This document shows positions 1 to 7,450 of a stretch of DNA of 16,036 nucleotides, piece by piece. The stretch lies in contig CAWEHT010000325.1 in the NCBI GenBank assembly GCA_963808455.1, positions 1 to 16,036 of the forward strand, in the 5' to 3' direction. Source of the stretch: CAWEHT01 sp963808455. Lineage in GTDB: Bacteria; Chloroflexota; Anaerolineae; CG2-30-64-16. The notes under the pieces are model-generated. The model was not told where the DNA came from, searched no databases, and worked only from the letters and a program-made list of their open reading frames with translations. The stretch's first letter is position 1, and the number at the start of each line of letters is the position of its first letter. Both the position numbers and the translations under genes were made by a program.

Positions 1-1
1 T

Positions 2-524
2 GACTACCGCGCCGAGCGGATCGGCGACATGTTTGTAGAGCGAGTGGTGCGGGGCGCGGAATTGCCTGGCGAACCCAGTGGCTGGCCGGGCCCGGGCATA
101 TCCTGGTACAGGTTCTGGATTCCCCGACTTTCGGGCAGGTCGTCGAGCGATGCTTTTCCGCTGACGGGGCCTTGCTGGGCACGCATGGTCATTGATCTGT
201 GTGCGCCTATGAGCTGGGAGGTCGATCACTATACTGCACGCGACGTTAATCCTTGACTTGCGCATTGAACCGGATGGACGGGTCGTGCTATATAACGAGG
301 CCGCCTTTGAGCAAGCGGTGCGACAGGAGACGCTGGCTGAGGCTGAAGCGCGCTATGCTGAGAAACACTTCCGCGCGCTGACGGCAGCAATTGCCAAAGA
401 TCGTTTTCCGCCGCCATTGGTGCGCAACTGGCAAGTCGATTTGCGGCGGATACCGGCGCAGGCAGGGGCCAACCTCGGAGCGGCAGGTACCTCGGAGGCT
501 GGCGGGCCCATCGAACTCAGTTGA
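2..524 (+). pseudogene. DUF402-like protein, C-terminal part, broken across frames
   Basis: No single frame is open, but four pieces join into one sensible protein. Frame 2 from base 2 gives DYRAERIGDMFVERVVRGAE. Frame 1 from about 100 to 186 gives HILVQVLDSPTFGQVVERCF and ends DGALLGTH. Frame 2 from 188 gives VIDLCAPMSWEVDHYTARD. Frame 3 from about 246 to the TGA at 522-524 gives LILDLRIEPDGRVVLYNEA and a charged helix. The string 'vIDLCAP...ARDlILDLrIePDGrVvlyNEaaFEqAv' resembles the DUF402 pattern of a core strand pair followed by a Dl.LDl.v.PDG segment and an acidic helix; some DUF402 proteins are nucleoside phosphatases. The longest open piece is 258-524 (88 codons from a TTG). Each break is one base, so this may be a decayed gene or a stretch with indel errors. 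The family call is from memory of the pattern and is moderate. Confidence 0.5.
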
Positions 525-764
525 CATGGTCACGAAGGCCCTGTAACTCTGGTTGTAGAGTTGGTGTTGACCCCGACGAGGGGCGGCACGGGAACCCGGG
601 AGGGGGCTCAAGCGTCTGAGTATGTTGTGTGGACTGGTTAAGTGCACGATTGATGTGGTTGTCTAGGAGATAAGACAGGATCATGATAGTCGAGCGAGCG
701 CTGCGGCATTCTGGAGAAGCAATGGGTTCGTATCGCGCTGGCCGTAACGCTTCTGGTCGCAGGG

Positions 765-2405
765 ATGGCACAGGCAGGTGCCCCCATCCTTTCGGACAAC
801 GCGGTGAAGCAGTCGCTGGGGATGGCCGGTGTGTCGGCCCCGGCCCCGGTGTTTGTGTATCGGTATACGAATCAACCTGACGGCACGGGCCGGGTCGAGC
901 GCAGCCAGGCTGGGAGCAGCCAATGGACAGACGTGTTAACCATTCACGGCCCAATCTTGCAGCTGGCCTCCCTCGACGAACCTGGCCACCAGGCCGTCTT
1001 TGCCAGGACGGCTGCCGTCTTGTGGCGCAGTGTGGACGGCGGAGCAAGCTGGTCTGCCGCAGCAGGCCTGCCGGGCAAGCCCTTGAGTCTGGCGATCGCG
1101 CCAGGCGCCGCGGACCTGGTCTTGGTCGGCACGGAGGGGAGCGGGCTTTACGTAAGCTCGGACGAAGGGGCGAGTTGGCGCCCGGCGGGTGGGCCGTTGT
1201 CGCTTCAGGGAGCCGGGTCCGTGGCGGTCGGCGCGGTGGCCGTGAACCCAGTTGACGGCCAGGTTACCTATGCCATCGCCAGGTTCACCATGGCCGCACC
1301 AGACGGCGAGCACAGCACACAGGCAATCTATGTGAGCGTGGATGGCGCCCGTCACTGGTTTGCGTCGCCTGCGCAACATCCAGTGCCGGCTGACGAGGCA
1401 CTCAACTCACTGGGCCCAAACGTTCGGCTCTTCCCGGTCTCAGGCCAACCGCTGGCCGTGTCGGCAGCCGGGCAGTCGGGCACCCAGGTCTTCGAGCTGA
1501 CGCTGAGTCCTGGGCTCCTTAAGGACCTCGACGGGCAGGATGCAGGCTTGCGGGCGGCAGCCGCGCAAGCCCTCGGGCTGACAGGCGATGCCGGCGCGGT
1601 GGCACCGCTGCTGAGGCATGTCAAAGACCCCGACCAGGCCGTGGGTGATCGGGCGACGGAGGCGCTGGGGCACTTGGGTGACAAGGTAGCGATCCCGCCG
1701 CTGCGGGCGGATTTAACGGACCACGACGAGGCTGTGCGGGCGCGGGCGGCTTATGCACTCGGGCTGCTGAAAGACACGGCATCCATCCCCGAATTGGCTG
1801 CCATGATGCAGGACGACGGGCCGCTGGCCCGCGGCAGCGCGGCTGCCGGGCTGGCAGCCATGGGCACGCCAACGGCCGTAACGGTCCTGGTGCATCAGTT
1901 GAACGGCCCGGACCAGGCACCGGGGCCGCAGCTCGCGATGCAGGCGCTCGAAGGGATAGGTGAGCCGGCGGCGGGGCAGGTGATCGGAGCGCTCCAGGCG
2001 CCGCAGACGGCAGTGCGCCGCAACGCGGCCGAGCTTCTGGGCTATATGACGCCGCAGCAGGCCGTGCCGGCACTGGCCCAGGCTATGGCTGACCCGGACT
2101 CGGGGGTACGGGCGCAGGCGGCGTGGGCGCTTGGGCAGATCGGGACCGTGCCGGCGCAGCAGGCGCTGACGCAGGCCATGGCGAGCACGAAGCACAACGG
2201 CATGCGCCAGGCCGCCACGGAAGCGTTGGCAGAGGCGCAGAAGGTCAGCAGCCAGCGCGAGCCGATTCAGGTGACAGTGGCGTCGGCGGCCATGCATGCC
2301 CTGTCAGAGCTGCCGGCCAGCCGCTGGACCTTCCTGGTGCTGCTGGCCACCTTGGCGGGGGCGCTGCTCTTCTTCAGGCCGCACGCGCCGATGGAAACGC
2401 GCTGA
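765..2405 (+). CDS. Exported BNR/HEAT-repeat protein with C-terminal membrane anchor
   Basis: The function is unknown; it looks like an extracytoplasmic protein-interaction scaffold. Numbering from the ATG at 765, residues about 75-200 hold BNR/Ycf48-like propeller repeats with Asp-box-like motifs (SVDGGASW, SSDEGASW, SVDGARHW). Residues about 255-495 hold seven or so HEAT/PBS-lyase-type repeats such as VRARAAYALGLL and VRAQAAWALGQIG. Residues 521-537 are one hydrophobic segment followed by a short tail with two arginines. The true start is probably upstream. The frame stays open back to 690, and codons from about 711 encode a convincing signal peptide (EKQWVRIALAVTLLVAGMAQA). That stretch has no ATG; an ATG at 683 with an AGGAGA-like ribosome site lies one frame away. 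The mature protein would be outside the membrane, anchored at its C-terminus. The next gene is convergent, 98 bases away, with no clear terminator between. Confidence 0.8.
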   Translation: MAQAGAPILSDNAVKQSLGMAGVSAPAPVFVYRYTNQPDGTGRVERSQAGSSQWTDVLTIHGPILQLASLDEPGHQAVFARTAAVLWRSVDGGASWSAAAGLPGKPLSLAIAPGAADLVLVGTEGSGLYVSSDEGASWRPAGGPLSLQGAGSVAVGAVAVNPVDGQVTYAIARFTMAAPDGEHSTQAIYVSVDGARHWFASPAQHPVPADEALNSLGPNVRLFPVSGQPLAVSAAGQSGTQVFELTLSPGLLKDLDGQDAGLRAAAAQALGLTGDAGAVAPLLRHVKDPDQAVGDRATEALGHLGDKVAIPPLRADLTDHDEAVRARAAYALGLLKDTASIPELAAMMQDDGPLARGSAAAGLAAMGTPTAVTVLVHQLNGPDQAPGPQLAMQALEGIGEPAAGQVIGALQAPQTAVRRNAAELLGYMTPQQAVPALAQAMADPDSGVRAQAAWALGQIGTVPAQQALTQAMASTKHNGMRQAATEALAEAQKVSSQREPIQVTVASAAMHALSELPASRWTFLVLLATLAGALLFFRPHAPMETR

Positions 2406-2503
2406 GGGGCCCCTGGTGAAAGAAGGAGGCAATCGGCCGGAGTGGTCGTTTGGGCGATTGGCGGGAGAGGTTTCCCCCACCCCCGCTAACTATTCGCGAG
2501 CCC

Positions 2504-3148
2504 CTACTCCTTGGCCGTACCGGGCGTGAGAGCCATGGCGAGGGCCAGGGCTGAGGCGGAGAGATTGCCCAATAGCGTGGCCCACCAGCCCCAGCCGAGG
2601 GGCAGCGCATGGTTGTAGAGCTGCTCGATCTCCGGGCGGACCAACAGAAACTCCCGGGCGGGAATGAGCGCTGCCGTCGCGGCAAGCACGGCGATGACCC
2701 CGAGCGCTTGCTTGTCAGGAAGATACCAGGTCAGAAACATGCCGGGCATGACGAGCAATATGCAAGCTGCAATGGCAATGACCTGGATGCGAAACTCTGC
2801 GGTCATCAACACAACGGGGTTCCAGGCTGGCGGTAGCATGGCCAGCGCCAAAGGAATCGCCGCGACAGCGGCTGAGATGCGGGTCCAAGGGGGCAGAACG
2901 CGGCGGCTGGCCAGCAGGGCGGCGCACACGCTGGCCGCCAGTAGTGGCAAATAGAACAACTCGCGATGTACTTGGAGGGCGCCCGACGCCACCCGCGGCA
3001 AGAACTTGACATATTCCCCGAGATCCAGCCCAACGACTACCAGCCCAGCTGCCCTGTGCGGCACCCATGGGCCGTAGTAGCCTGCAAGCCCGGTGGCGAT
3101 GGCCGCGGCGAGCAGCAACCAAGGCCTTACCCCTGAGAATCTTATCAT
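2504..3148 (-). CDS. Small multi-span membrane protein, unknown function
   Basis: I do not recognise a named family. From the ATG at 3148 (AAGGGGA ribosome site just upstream) it has 214 residues and five or six hydrophobic segments: near the N-terminus (RPWLLLAAAIATGLAGYY), then ELFYLPLLAASVCAALLA, ISAAVAAIPLALAMLPP, VIAIAACILLVMPGMFL, ALGVIAVLAATAALIPA and a last one near the C-terminus. After the first segment comes GPWVPHRAAGLVVVGLDLGE, a loop that may be conserved. A longer start at 3166 is possible but would overlap the ribosome site. It is the last gene of the envelope operon, about 18 bases after the restored end of the glycosyltransferase, so an envelope or polysaccharide role is inferred only from position. 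No catalytic motif is visible. Confidence 0.7.
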   Translation of the reverse strand: MIRFSGVRPWLLLAAAIATGLAGYYGPWVPHRAAGLVVVGLDLGEYVKFLPRVASGALQVHRELFYLPLLAASVCAALLASRRVLPPWTRISAAVAAIPLALAMLPPAWNPVVLMTAEFRIQVIAIAACILLVMPGMFLTWYLPDKQALGVIAVLAATAALIPAREFLLVRPEIEQLYNHALPLGWGWWATLLGNLSASALALAMALTPGTAKE

Positions 3149-3166
3149 ACGGCTTCCCCTTGGCAT

Positions 3167-4301
3167 TCAGCGCATGGCCAGCTCATAAGCAGCCACCAAC
3201 TCTTCGAGCTGCTGCCGCCCAGGTGAAGCGGGCTGCCTGGGCCGGTCCCAGCTCTGCAAGCCTCCGCCTCAGCTCCTGGTCCTCGAGAGCGCGTTCCATG
3301 GCCCGGCTCAACTCGTCGATATCTTCGCAGTCAATCAGCAGTCCGGCCGCCCCGATCGTTTCAGGGAGGCTGGAGTTGGCTGCGGCAATTACGGGGATAC
3401 CACAGGCCATGGCTTCCAAAGGCGGTAGGCCAAAGCCTTCGTAGCGCGAGGGAAAGGCCAGTGCCTCGGCCAGGCTGTAGAGGGCCGGCAAATCACAGTC
3501 GGCCACGAAACCGATGAAGTGGACGCGATCGGCGACCCGTTCTTCGTCGACGGCGGCGTAAATATCGTCGAAGAGCCATCCAGGCTTGCCGGCAATCACG
3601 AGGTGCGGCGACAGCTCTTGATGGCGCCGATAGAGCCTGGCATAGGCCCGGATCAATCCGGTATAATTCTTTCGGGGCTCGAGAGTGCCGATGCCAAGGA
3701 TGTACTGCTCGGGCAGCCGGTAGCGCCTCTGAACTCTTTTCAGATCCTCCAAGCATGCCACGTGCCGGAAGCGCGGCTCCACGCCGCCATGCACGACACT
3801 CAGTCGGCTCTCCGGGACACCGAGCAAGGCCACCAGGTCTTCTCGTGTGTTAGCCGAGTCAGCCAGGACGCGATGCGCGCTTCGCACGGCCCTCGGTACC
3901 GCCCGCTCCAGGTAAGCGCGCAGGCGAGGGTCGGCGCACGATGGCACGCGGCAGAAACGAGAGATCGTGGATCGTGACGACGCCGCGTGCCCGCATCAGC
4001 GGTGGCAGCGAAAAGTCAGGCGAGTGAAAGACATCGCACCCGCCGGCCAGCCATTCGGCCGGCAGCGGCAGATGCAGTCGCTGCCAGCCTATGGTCAGCC
4101 AGCGGGATGGCAGGCCGGTTCTGCGGACGCGAAAGCCCGGTGGCAGCTGTGCGAGACCGGTACCCTCGCCTGCACAGAAAAGGGTGAGCTGGTGCGGGCC
4201 CGCGCCAATCTAGCCAGCCCAGCAATGAGGCCTCGCGTATAGCGACCGATGCCGGCGGTTTGGCGCAGCGCGGGGGTATAGTCGATAGTGATTCGGGCCA
4301 C
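3167..4301 (-). pseudogene. Full extent of the glycosyltransferase gene, with three apparent indels
   Basis: The gene starts at a GTG at 4301 (GAGGT upstream) with MARITIDYTPALRQTAGIGR, the classic GT4 N-terminus. Near 4195 the frame must change at a GGGCCC tract; the next frame reads GPHQLTLFCAGEGTGLAQLP, then LPAEWLAGGCDVFHSPDFS and VVTIHDLSFL. Near 3955 it must change back: dropping one C of CTGCCGC gives HDLSFLRVPSCADPRLRAYL. Near 3205 a third change gives the normal C-terminus ending at 3167. The restored protein would be about 375 residues, normal for GT4. All three lesions are single-base. If the sequence is right, the gene is inactive; if these are errors, it is an intact enzyme. GtrA ends 17 bases upstream and the membrane protein starts 18 bases downstream, the spacing expected of a live operon. 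Confidence 0.75.
3183..3947 (-). CDS. Glycosyltransferase, GT4-type, C-terminal nucleotide-sugar-binding part
   Basis: This is the longest open piece of a GT-B fold glycosyltransferase (GT family 4, 'glycosyl transferases group 1'), which moves a sugar from a nucleotide donor to a growing glycan at the inner membrane. Numbering from the GTG at 3947, it shows LERAVPRAVRSAHRVLADS (13-31), LGIGTLEPRKNY (84-95), VHFIGFVAD (142-150) and the donor-site E-x7-E motif YEGFGLPPLEAM (E170 and E178). It is not complete. The N-terminal domain lies upstream in another frame. The last residues (RRVGGCL) look wrong, because a shift of one base near 3205 gives LEELVAAYELAMR and a stop at 3167-3169, the usual end of this family. 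The partners in the operon are O-antigen ligase and GtrA, so a surface polysaccharide role is likely. Confidence 0.85.
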   Translation of the reverse strand: MPSCADPRLRAYLERAVPRAVRSAHRVLADSANTREDLVALLGVPESRLSVVHGGVEPRFRHVACLEDLKRVQRRYRLPEQYILGIGTLEPRKNYTGLIRAYARLYRRHQELSPHLVIAGKPGWLFDDIYAAVDEERVADRVHFIGFVADCDLPALYSLAEALAFPSRYEGFGLPPLEAMACGIPVIAAANSSLPETIGAAGLLIDCEDIDELSRAMERALEDQELRRRLAELGPAQAARFTWAAAARRVGGCL

Positions 4302-4318
4302 CCGTGTCTACCTCGGCT

Positions 4319-4843
4319 TCAGTCAATGCCCTTGTAGGTCCACATGCGGTTGACGAAATAGTTCCAGAAAAGCACCACTGCGATCGCGACGGCTTTGGCC
4401 AGATTGTAGTTCCAGGGATTTGAGATGGAATTGCGGATGGCTTGAAGAATGCCGAAGAGCACGACTTCGTTGATGCCGAGGCCGGCTACGTTGACGAGGG
4501 CAAACTGGCCAAGCTGTGCCAAGAGAGGTTTGCTTCTGCTCTCCGGAAAGGTCCACAGCCGATTCCACGTAAAGTTACTCACTACAGCGCTGCTGAAGGA
4601 GAAGACGTTTGCCACAAGCACCGGCAAGCCGAACATTCTGTGCAGCAGGTTGAGGATCGTGAAGTCGATCATCATCCCAAGGAGCCCGACTGCTGCGAAC
4701 TTCAGGAAGCGCACGAACTCCTTTGGTCGTCGCGCCGGTGCCAGGCGATTGATCCCTGGCAAGGCCAGCACTCGTGCAATGACCTGTGGGATCTCTCCTT
4801 CCGCTCGCGATATATTCGACTGAGGAATTGTTTGATTCGACAA
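4319..4843 (-). CDS. GtrA-family membrane protein
   Basis: GtrA-like proteins are four-helix membrane proteins of polysaccharide pathways, thought to help flip undecaprenyl-phosphate-linked sugars or bind polyprenyl carriers. The 174-residue protein has a soluble N-terminus of about 45 residues and then FLKFAAVGLLGMMIDFTILN, the first helix and typical family signature. VVSNFTWNRLWTFPES (about 88-103) and the closing FWNYFVNRMWTYKG show the paired N-x-x-W-T-F/Y motif of the family. The start is a TTG at 4843 with a GAGG-type ribosome site 5-8 bases before it; no ATG lies in a better position. It sits 24 bases after the O-antigen ligase gene and 17 before the glycosyltransferase, so it is probably co-transcribed with both. 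Confidence 0.9.
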   Translation of the reverse strand: MSNQTIPQSNISRAEGEIPQVIARVLALPGINRLAPARRPKEFVRFLKFAAVGLLGMMIDFTILNLLHRMFGLPVLVANVFSFSSAVVSNFTWNRLWTFPESRSKPLLAQLGQFALVNVAGLGINEVVLFGILQAIRNSISNPWNYNLAKAVAIAVVLFWNYFVNRMWTYKGID

Positions 4844-4867
4844 TGGTACCTCGTCATCCTTGATTGG

Positions 4868-6433
4868 CTACGATTCTGTCGTGCGATGTGACAGCCGGTT
4901 GGCGAAAGCGTGCCGGGCCTCGACCTCGATGGTGCGGGGATCGCGGTGCCGCAGGGTGACCAGCGCTGCCAACAAGAGTGCCAGCTGGAGCTGCATGTGG
5001 GCCACGAACACGTTGTCGAAGAGGTTGTGAACCGTGAGGTAAGTGAGCGTCCCCAACACCCCCAGGGCTAGGGCCGCGTCGTTGCCGGCTGTCGATCGTG
5101 CTGTTCGCCAGGCCAACCAGAAACCGGCGAGCCATAATGCGACGAAGGCCGCCGCGCCGACCACCCCGGTCTCGGCCAGGAAGTTCAGGTAGATGTTGTG
5201 CGCGTGGCCAAGTGGGTCGTAGAAGTGGGGAGGCGCATAGTCAGGGTAAGCGACGGAGTAGTTACCGATGCCCACGCCTAGCCATGGGTGATCGCTGAAC
5301 ATGGCAGCGCCAGCTTGCCAATGTCCGAGGCGTTCAAGGACCGCAAAATTGTCGTCCGTCACCTCTACGCGCCCCAGGTCCACGTTAGCAGCATAAAGGT
5401 CCAGGTCGCTCAATCGCCGGGCTATCGAAGCCGGCAGCCAGGAAGTTCCAAGAACGGCCAGCGCAACAGCCACTGCAACGAATCCAACCGCCACGAAGGG
5501 GGCGGTTTGCTTGCTGCGCAGGCAAGCCACCACCGCAAGTGCGGCTCCGAGACCCAGCCAGCTGCCCCGAGACCAACTCATCCCGATGCCGGCACCAAGC
5601 AGTATGGCAACCAAGGCGCAAGCGAGGCCAAGCCAGAGGTCATGCCTCTGTCGGCGTTCCCACCAACGGCCAACGCCGCCAAGCGCCAGGCTGGCTGCCA
5701 CGGGGGCGAGATAACCGAGATAACCCGCGTACGGGTTGGGCTGGCTAAAGGTCCCAGATGCACGCATGAAGCGGCCCATGAGCACGAACTCTTTGGGCCC
5801 GACCTGGCGCAGGAACTGGTAGGCGCCCAGACCGGTTTCGAGCAGGCCAGCGGCAAACAGGGCTGCCACGACCCAGCCAATCTGCCGTCGCGATAGTAAC
5901 TGCGAGGCCACCAGATAAACCAGCGCAAACTCGGCCCACTTTAGCCACTCCGAAATGCCCAGGCGCCACGACAGCGCCTGTGTCAGGCTCAAGGCGAGGA
6001 TCCAAACGAAAGCCAACAAGGGCCATGTAAGCGGCGGCACCCAGAGGCGTTGTCTTGAGGATCGATGCTCCAGATCGCGAAATGCAATCAGCCGGGCTAG
6101 CCAGGCTAAGGCCACGAGGGCGACCAGTCCGTCAACGATGTTGACCCCGCTGGCAAGCTGCGGAGCAAGGCTACCAAATGGGATTACGAGCGCCAGGACG
6201 CATAGACCCACAACTGGTTCGACCAGCGTGGTAAGGACCAGGCCGGCGGCGACCAAGCTGGCACCCGCCCAGGTCAACGGGGCGCTGGCGAGGAAAAGAG
6301 CCAAAATCATCAGGCCGGCCACGCCACAGAGGGCCTGTTTGAGCCGGCGTTGAGACAGGGGCCCTGGATCGAGCCTGCGCCAGCCCATAACTGGCCCAAA
6401 GAGCCTGACAATACCGGCGCTTCTAGGCAGCAC
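4868..6433 (-). CDS. O-antigen ligase / Wzy-like polysaccharide polymerase
   Basis: This is an integral membrane protein of the O-antigen ligase/polymerase superfamily (Wzy_C), which joins lipid-carried glycans to each other or to an acceptor outside the membrane. The 521 residues contain about twelve hydrophobic segments. Residues 224-239 read RASGTFSQPNPYAGYL, 286-295 MSWSRGSWLG, and the large external loop at about 340-425 holds SDHPWLGVGIGNY and GHAHNIYLNFLAETG (409-423). The H-x-H-N-x-x-L and SRGSWL motifs are the family signature, and the loop histidines are the likely active-site residues. It starts at a GTG at 6433 with AGGAGGG just upstream; an ATG further in has no ribosome site. 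Without a nearby lipid A locus I cannot tell a WaaL-type ligase from a polymerase. It is the first gene of the operon. Confidence 0.88.
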   Translation of the reverse strand: MLPRSAGIVRLFGPVMGWRRLDPGPLSQRRLKQALCGVAGLMILALFLASAPLTWAGASLVAAGLVLTTLVEPVVGLCVLALVIPFGSLAPQLASGVNIVDGLVALVALAWLARLIAFRDLEHRSSRQRLWVPPLTWPLLAFVWILALSLTQALSWRLGISEWLKWAEFALVYLVASQLLSRRQIGWVVAALFAAGLLETGLGAYQFLRQVGPKEFVLMGRFMRASGTFSQPNPYAGYLGYLAPVAASLALGGVGRWWERRQRHDLWLGLACALVAILLGAGIGMSWSRGSWLGLGAALAVVACLRSKQTAPFVAVGFVAVAVALAVLGTSWLPASIARRLSDLDLYAANVDLGRVEVTDDNFAVLERLGHWQAGAAMFSDHPWLGVGIGNYSVAYPDYAPPHFYDPLGHAHNIYLNFLAETGVVGAAAFVALWLAGFWLAWRTARSTAGNDAALALGVLGTLTYLTVHNLFDNVFVAHMQLQLALLLAALVTLRHRDPRTIEVEARHAFANRLSHRTTES

Positions 6434-6544
6434 GCCCTCCTAAGATGGGGAATGGGTGGTCTTGCCGAGAGACTGGGCCAGCTGTGGCCGGAGGCGACGG
6501 CAGACGGCCAAGCAAACGGTTACTTTCGTCGCAAGGCCGGGGAC

Positions 6545-6573
6545 ATGATACGGCAAAGGAAGGGGTTTGTCAA
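6545..6573 (-). promoter_or_regulatory. Promoter of the envelope operon (TTGACA-17-TATCAT)
   Basis: On the minus strand TTGACA (6573-6568) is followed after exactly 17 bases by TATCAT (6550-6545), a near-consensus housekeeping sigma promoter. It fires toward the O-antigen ligase gene and leaves a leader of about 105 bases before the GTG at 6433. Its -35 box directly touches that of the opposite promoter. Confidence 0.75.
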
Positions 6574-6604
6574 TTGTAATGGATTCCGCGGCCGGTGATA
6601 TACT
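6574..6604 (+). promoter_or_regulatory. Promoter of the DsbA-like gene (TTGTAA-19-TATACT, extended -10)
   Basis: TTGTAA (6574-6579) and TATACT (6599-6604) are 19 bases apart, and a TG one base before the -10 (TGATATACT) makes an extended -10 that tolerates a weaker -35 or spacing. It lies about 37 bases before the ATG at 6641, whose ribosome site is GAGGAG. It is back-to-back with the envelope-operon promoter. Confidence 0.6.
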
Positions 6605-6640
6605 GCGGTGGGACACCATAGTGAGAGCGAGGAGTGAATC

Positions 6641-7435
6641 ATGGCCAAGAAATCGGATGCGCCGAAGGTGACAGGGTCAGCCGCGAGCGGAGGGCGCGAC
6701 GGCCGCGCCGCCAAGACAGCACGAAGCGGCCAGGGCAGTGTCCGAAGCAATAACCAGCCAAGCAGGCGGGGCCCAAAGCGCCAGCGCTACAACCGCGCTC
6801 TTATCTTCGTTTGGGTGATCGGAGCGGCCGTGGTCGTGCTGGCCGGGGTGCTGATCCTGCGCCCAAACGTGCTCGCTACGAGCGCAGCCGGCAGCGGCCC
6901 AGCACGGACGGGCGTCGGTACGACGTGGGGCAAGGATGGCGCGCCCGTCGCCATCGTCGAATACTCGAACTTTGGCTGCCCCCACTGCCAGGACTTCGCA
7001 CAAAATGAAGGCAAACAGCTGCGCCAGGAGTATGAAAACAGCGGGAAGGTCGAGTTCGAGTTCAAGCCGTTCAAGCTGGCGGACCAGAGTGCCGACGACG
7101 CAGCCAACGCAGCGCTCTCCGCGGCAGATCAGGAGCGCTTTTGGGATTACCACGACCTGCTTTTTCAGATGCAGGCAACTTCGGCCACGGCCTTCAGCAA
7201 AGGCGCCCTGAAAGAGTATGCCAGCCAGCTTCACCTGGACACGGCCAAGTTCGCCGCTTGTGTGGATAGCAGCCAGCACATGGCCCAGGTGGATGCCGAC
7301 TCACAGGAAGGTCTCGCCCGCGGCGTGGACGGCACCCCAACCTTCTTCATCAACAAGGGTGACGCCATCGTGGGCGTTCAGCCTTACGATCAATTCAAGG
7401 CCAAGGTAGATGCGGCGATCAAGGCTGCCGGCTGA
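6641..7435 (+). CDS. DsbA-like thioredoxin-fold protein, membrane-anchored
   Basis: This is a thiol-disulfide oxidoreductase of the DsbA/Thioredoxin_4 type, expected to oxidise or isomerise cysteines in exported proteins. Its 264 residues run: a basic, low-complexity cytoplasmic tail (1-52), one membrane helix (about 53-73, ALIFVWVIGAAVVVLAGVLI), a short linker, then the thioredoxin fold. The active site is CPHC at 113-116 inside YSNFGCPHCQDFA. The cis-proline loop is GTPTFFI (231-237). One further cysteine (C207) lies in the helical insert. The ATG at 6641 has GAGGAG about 7 bases upstream. No DsbB or VKOR partner lies in the window, so the electron acceptor is unknown. The gene is convergent with mtnP, with only 15 bases between stop codons and no visible terminator. 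Confidence 0.93.
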   Translation: MAKKSDAPKVTGSAASGGRDGRAAKTARSGQGSVRSNNQPSRRGPKRQRYNRALIFVWVIGAAVVVLAGVLILRPNVLATSAAGSGPARTGVGTTWGKDGAPVAIVEYSNFGCPHCQDFAQNEGKQLRQEYENSGKVEFEFKPFKLADQSADDAANAALSAADQERFWDYHDLLFQMQATSATAFSKGALKEYASQLHLDTAKFAACVDSSQHMAQVDADSQEGLARGVDGTPTFFINKGDAIVGVQPYDQFKAKVDAAIKAAG

Positions 7436-7450
7436 CAGGTCGTGTGTCGC

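Noticed and set aside
545..562. Small hairpin AACTCT-GGTTGT-AGAGTT after the DUF402-like gene
   Set aside because: Only 6 pairs and no T run; expected by chance.
1621..2297. Long open frames on the minus strand opposite the HEAT-repeat protein
   Set aside because: They mirror a GC-rich repetitive coding region, are rich in Arg/Pro/Ala, and match no family.
5288..5896. 202-codon plus-strand frame inside the O-antigen ligase gene
   Set aside because: It lies antisense to a well-supported membrane protein; its composition is that of an antisense shadow and it has no domain.
7436..7450. Shared terminator between the DsbA-like gene and mtnP
   Set aside because: Only 15 bases lie between the two stop codons and no stem with a T run is visible.
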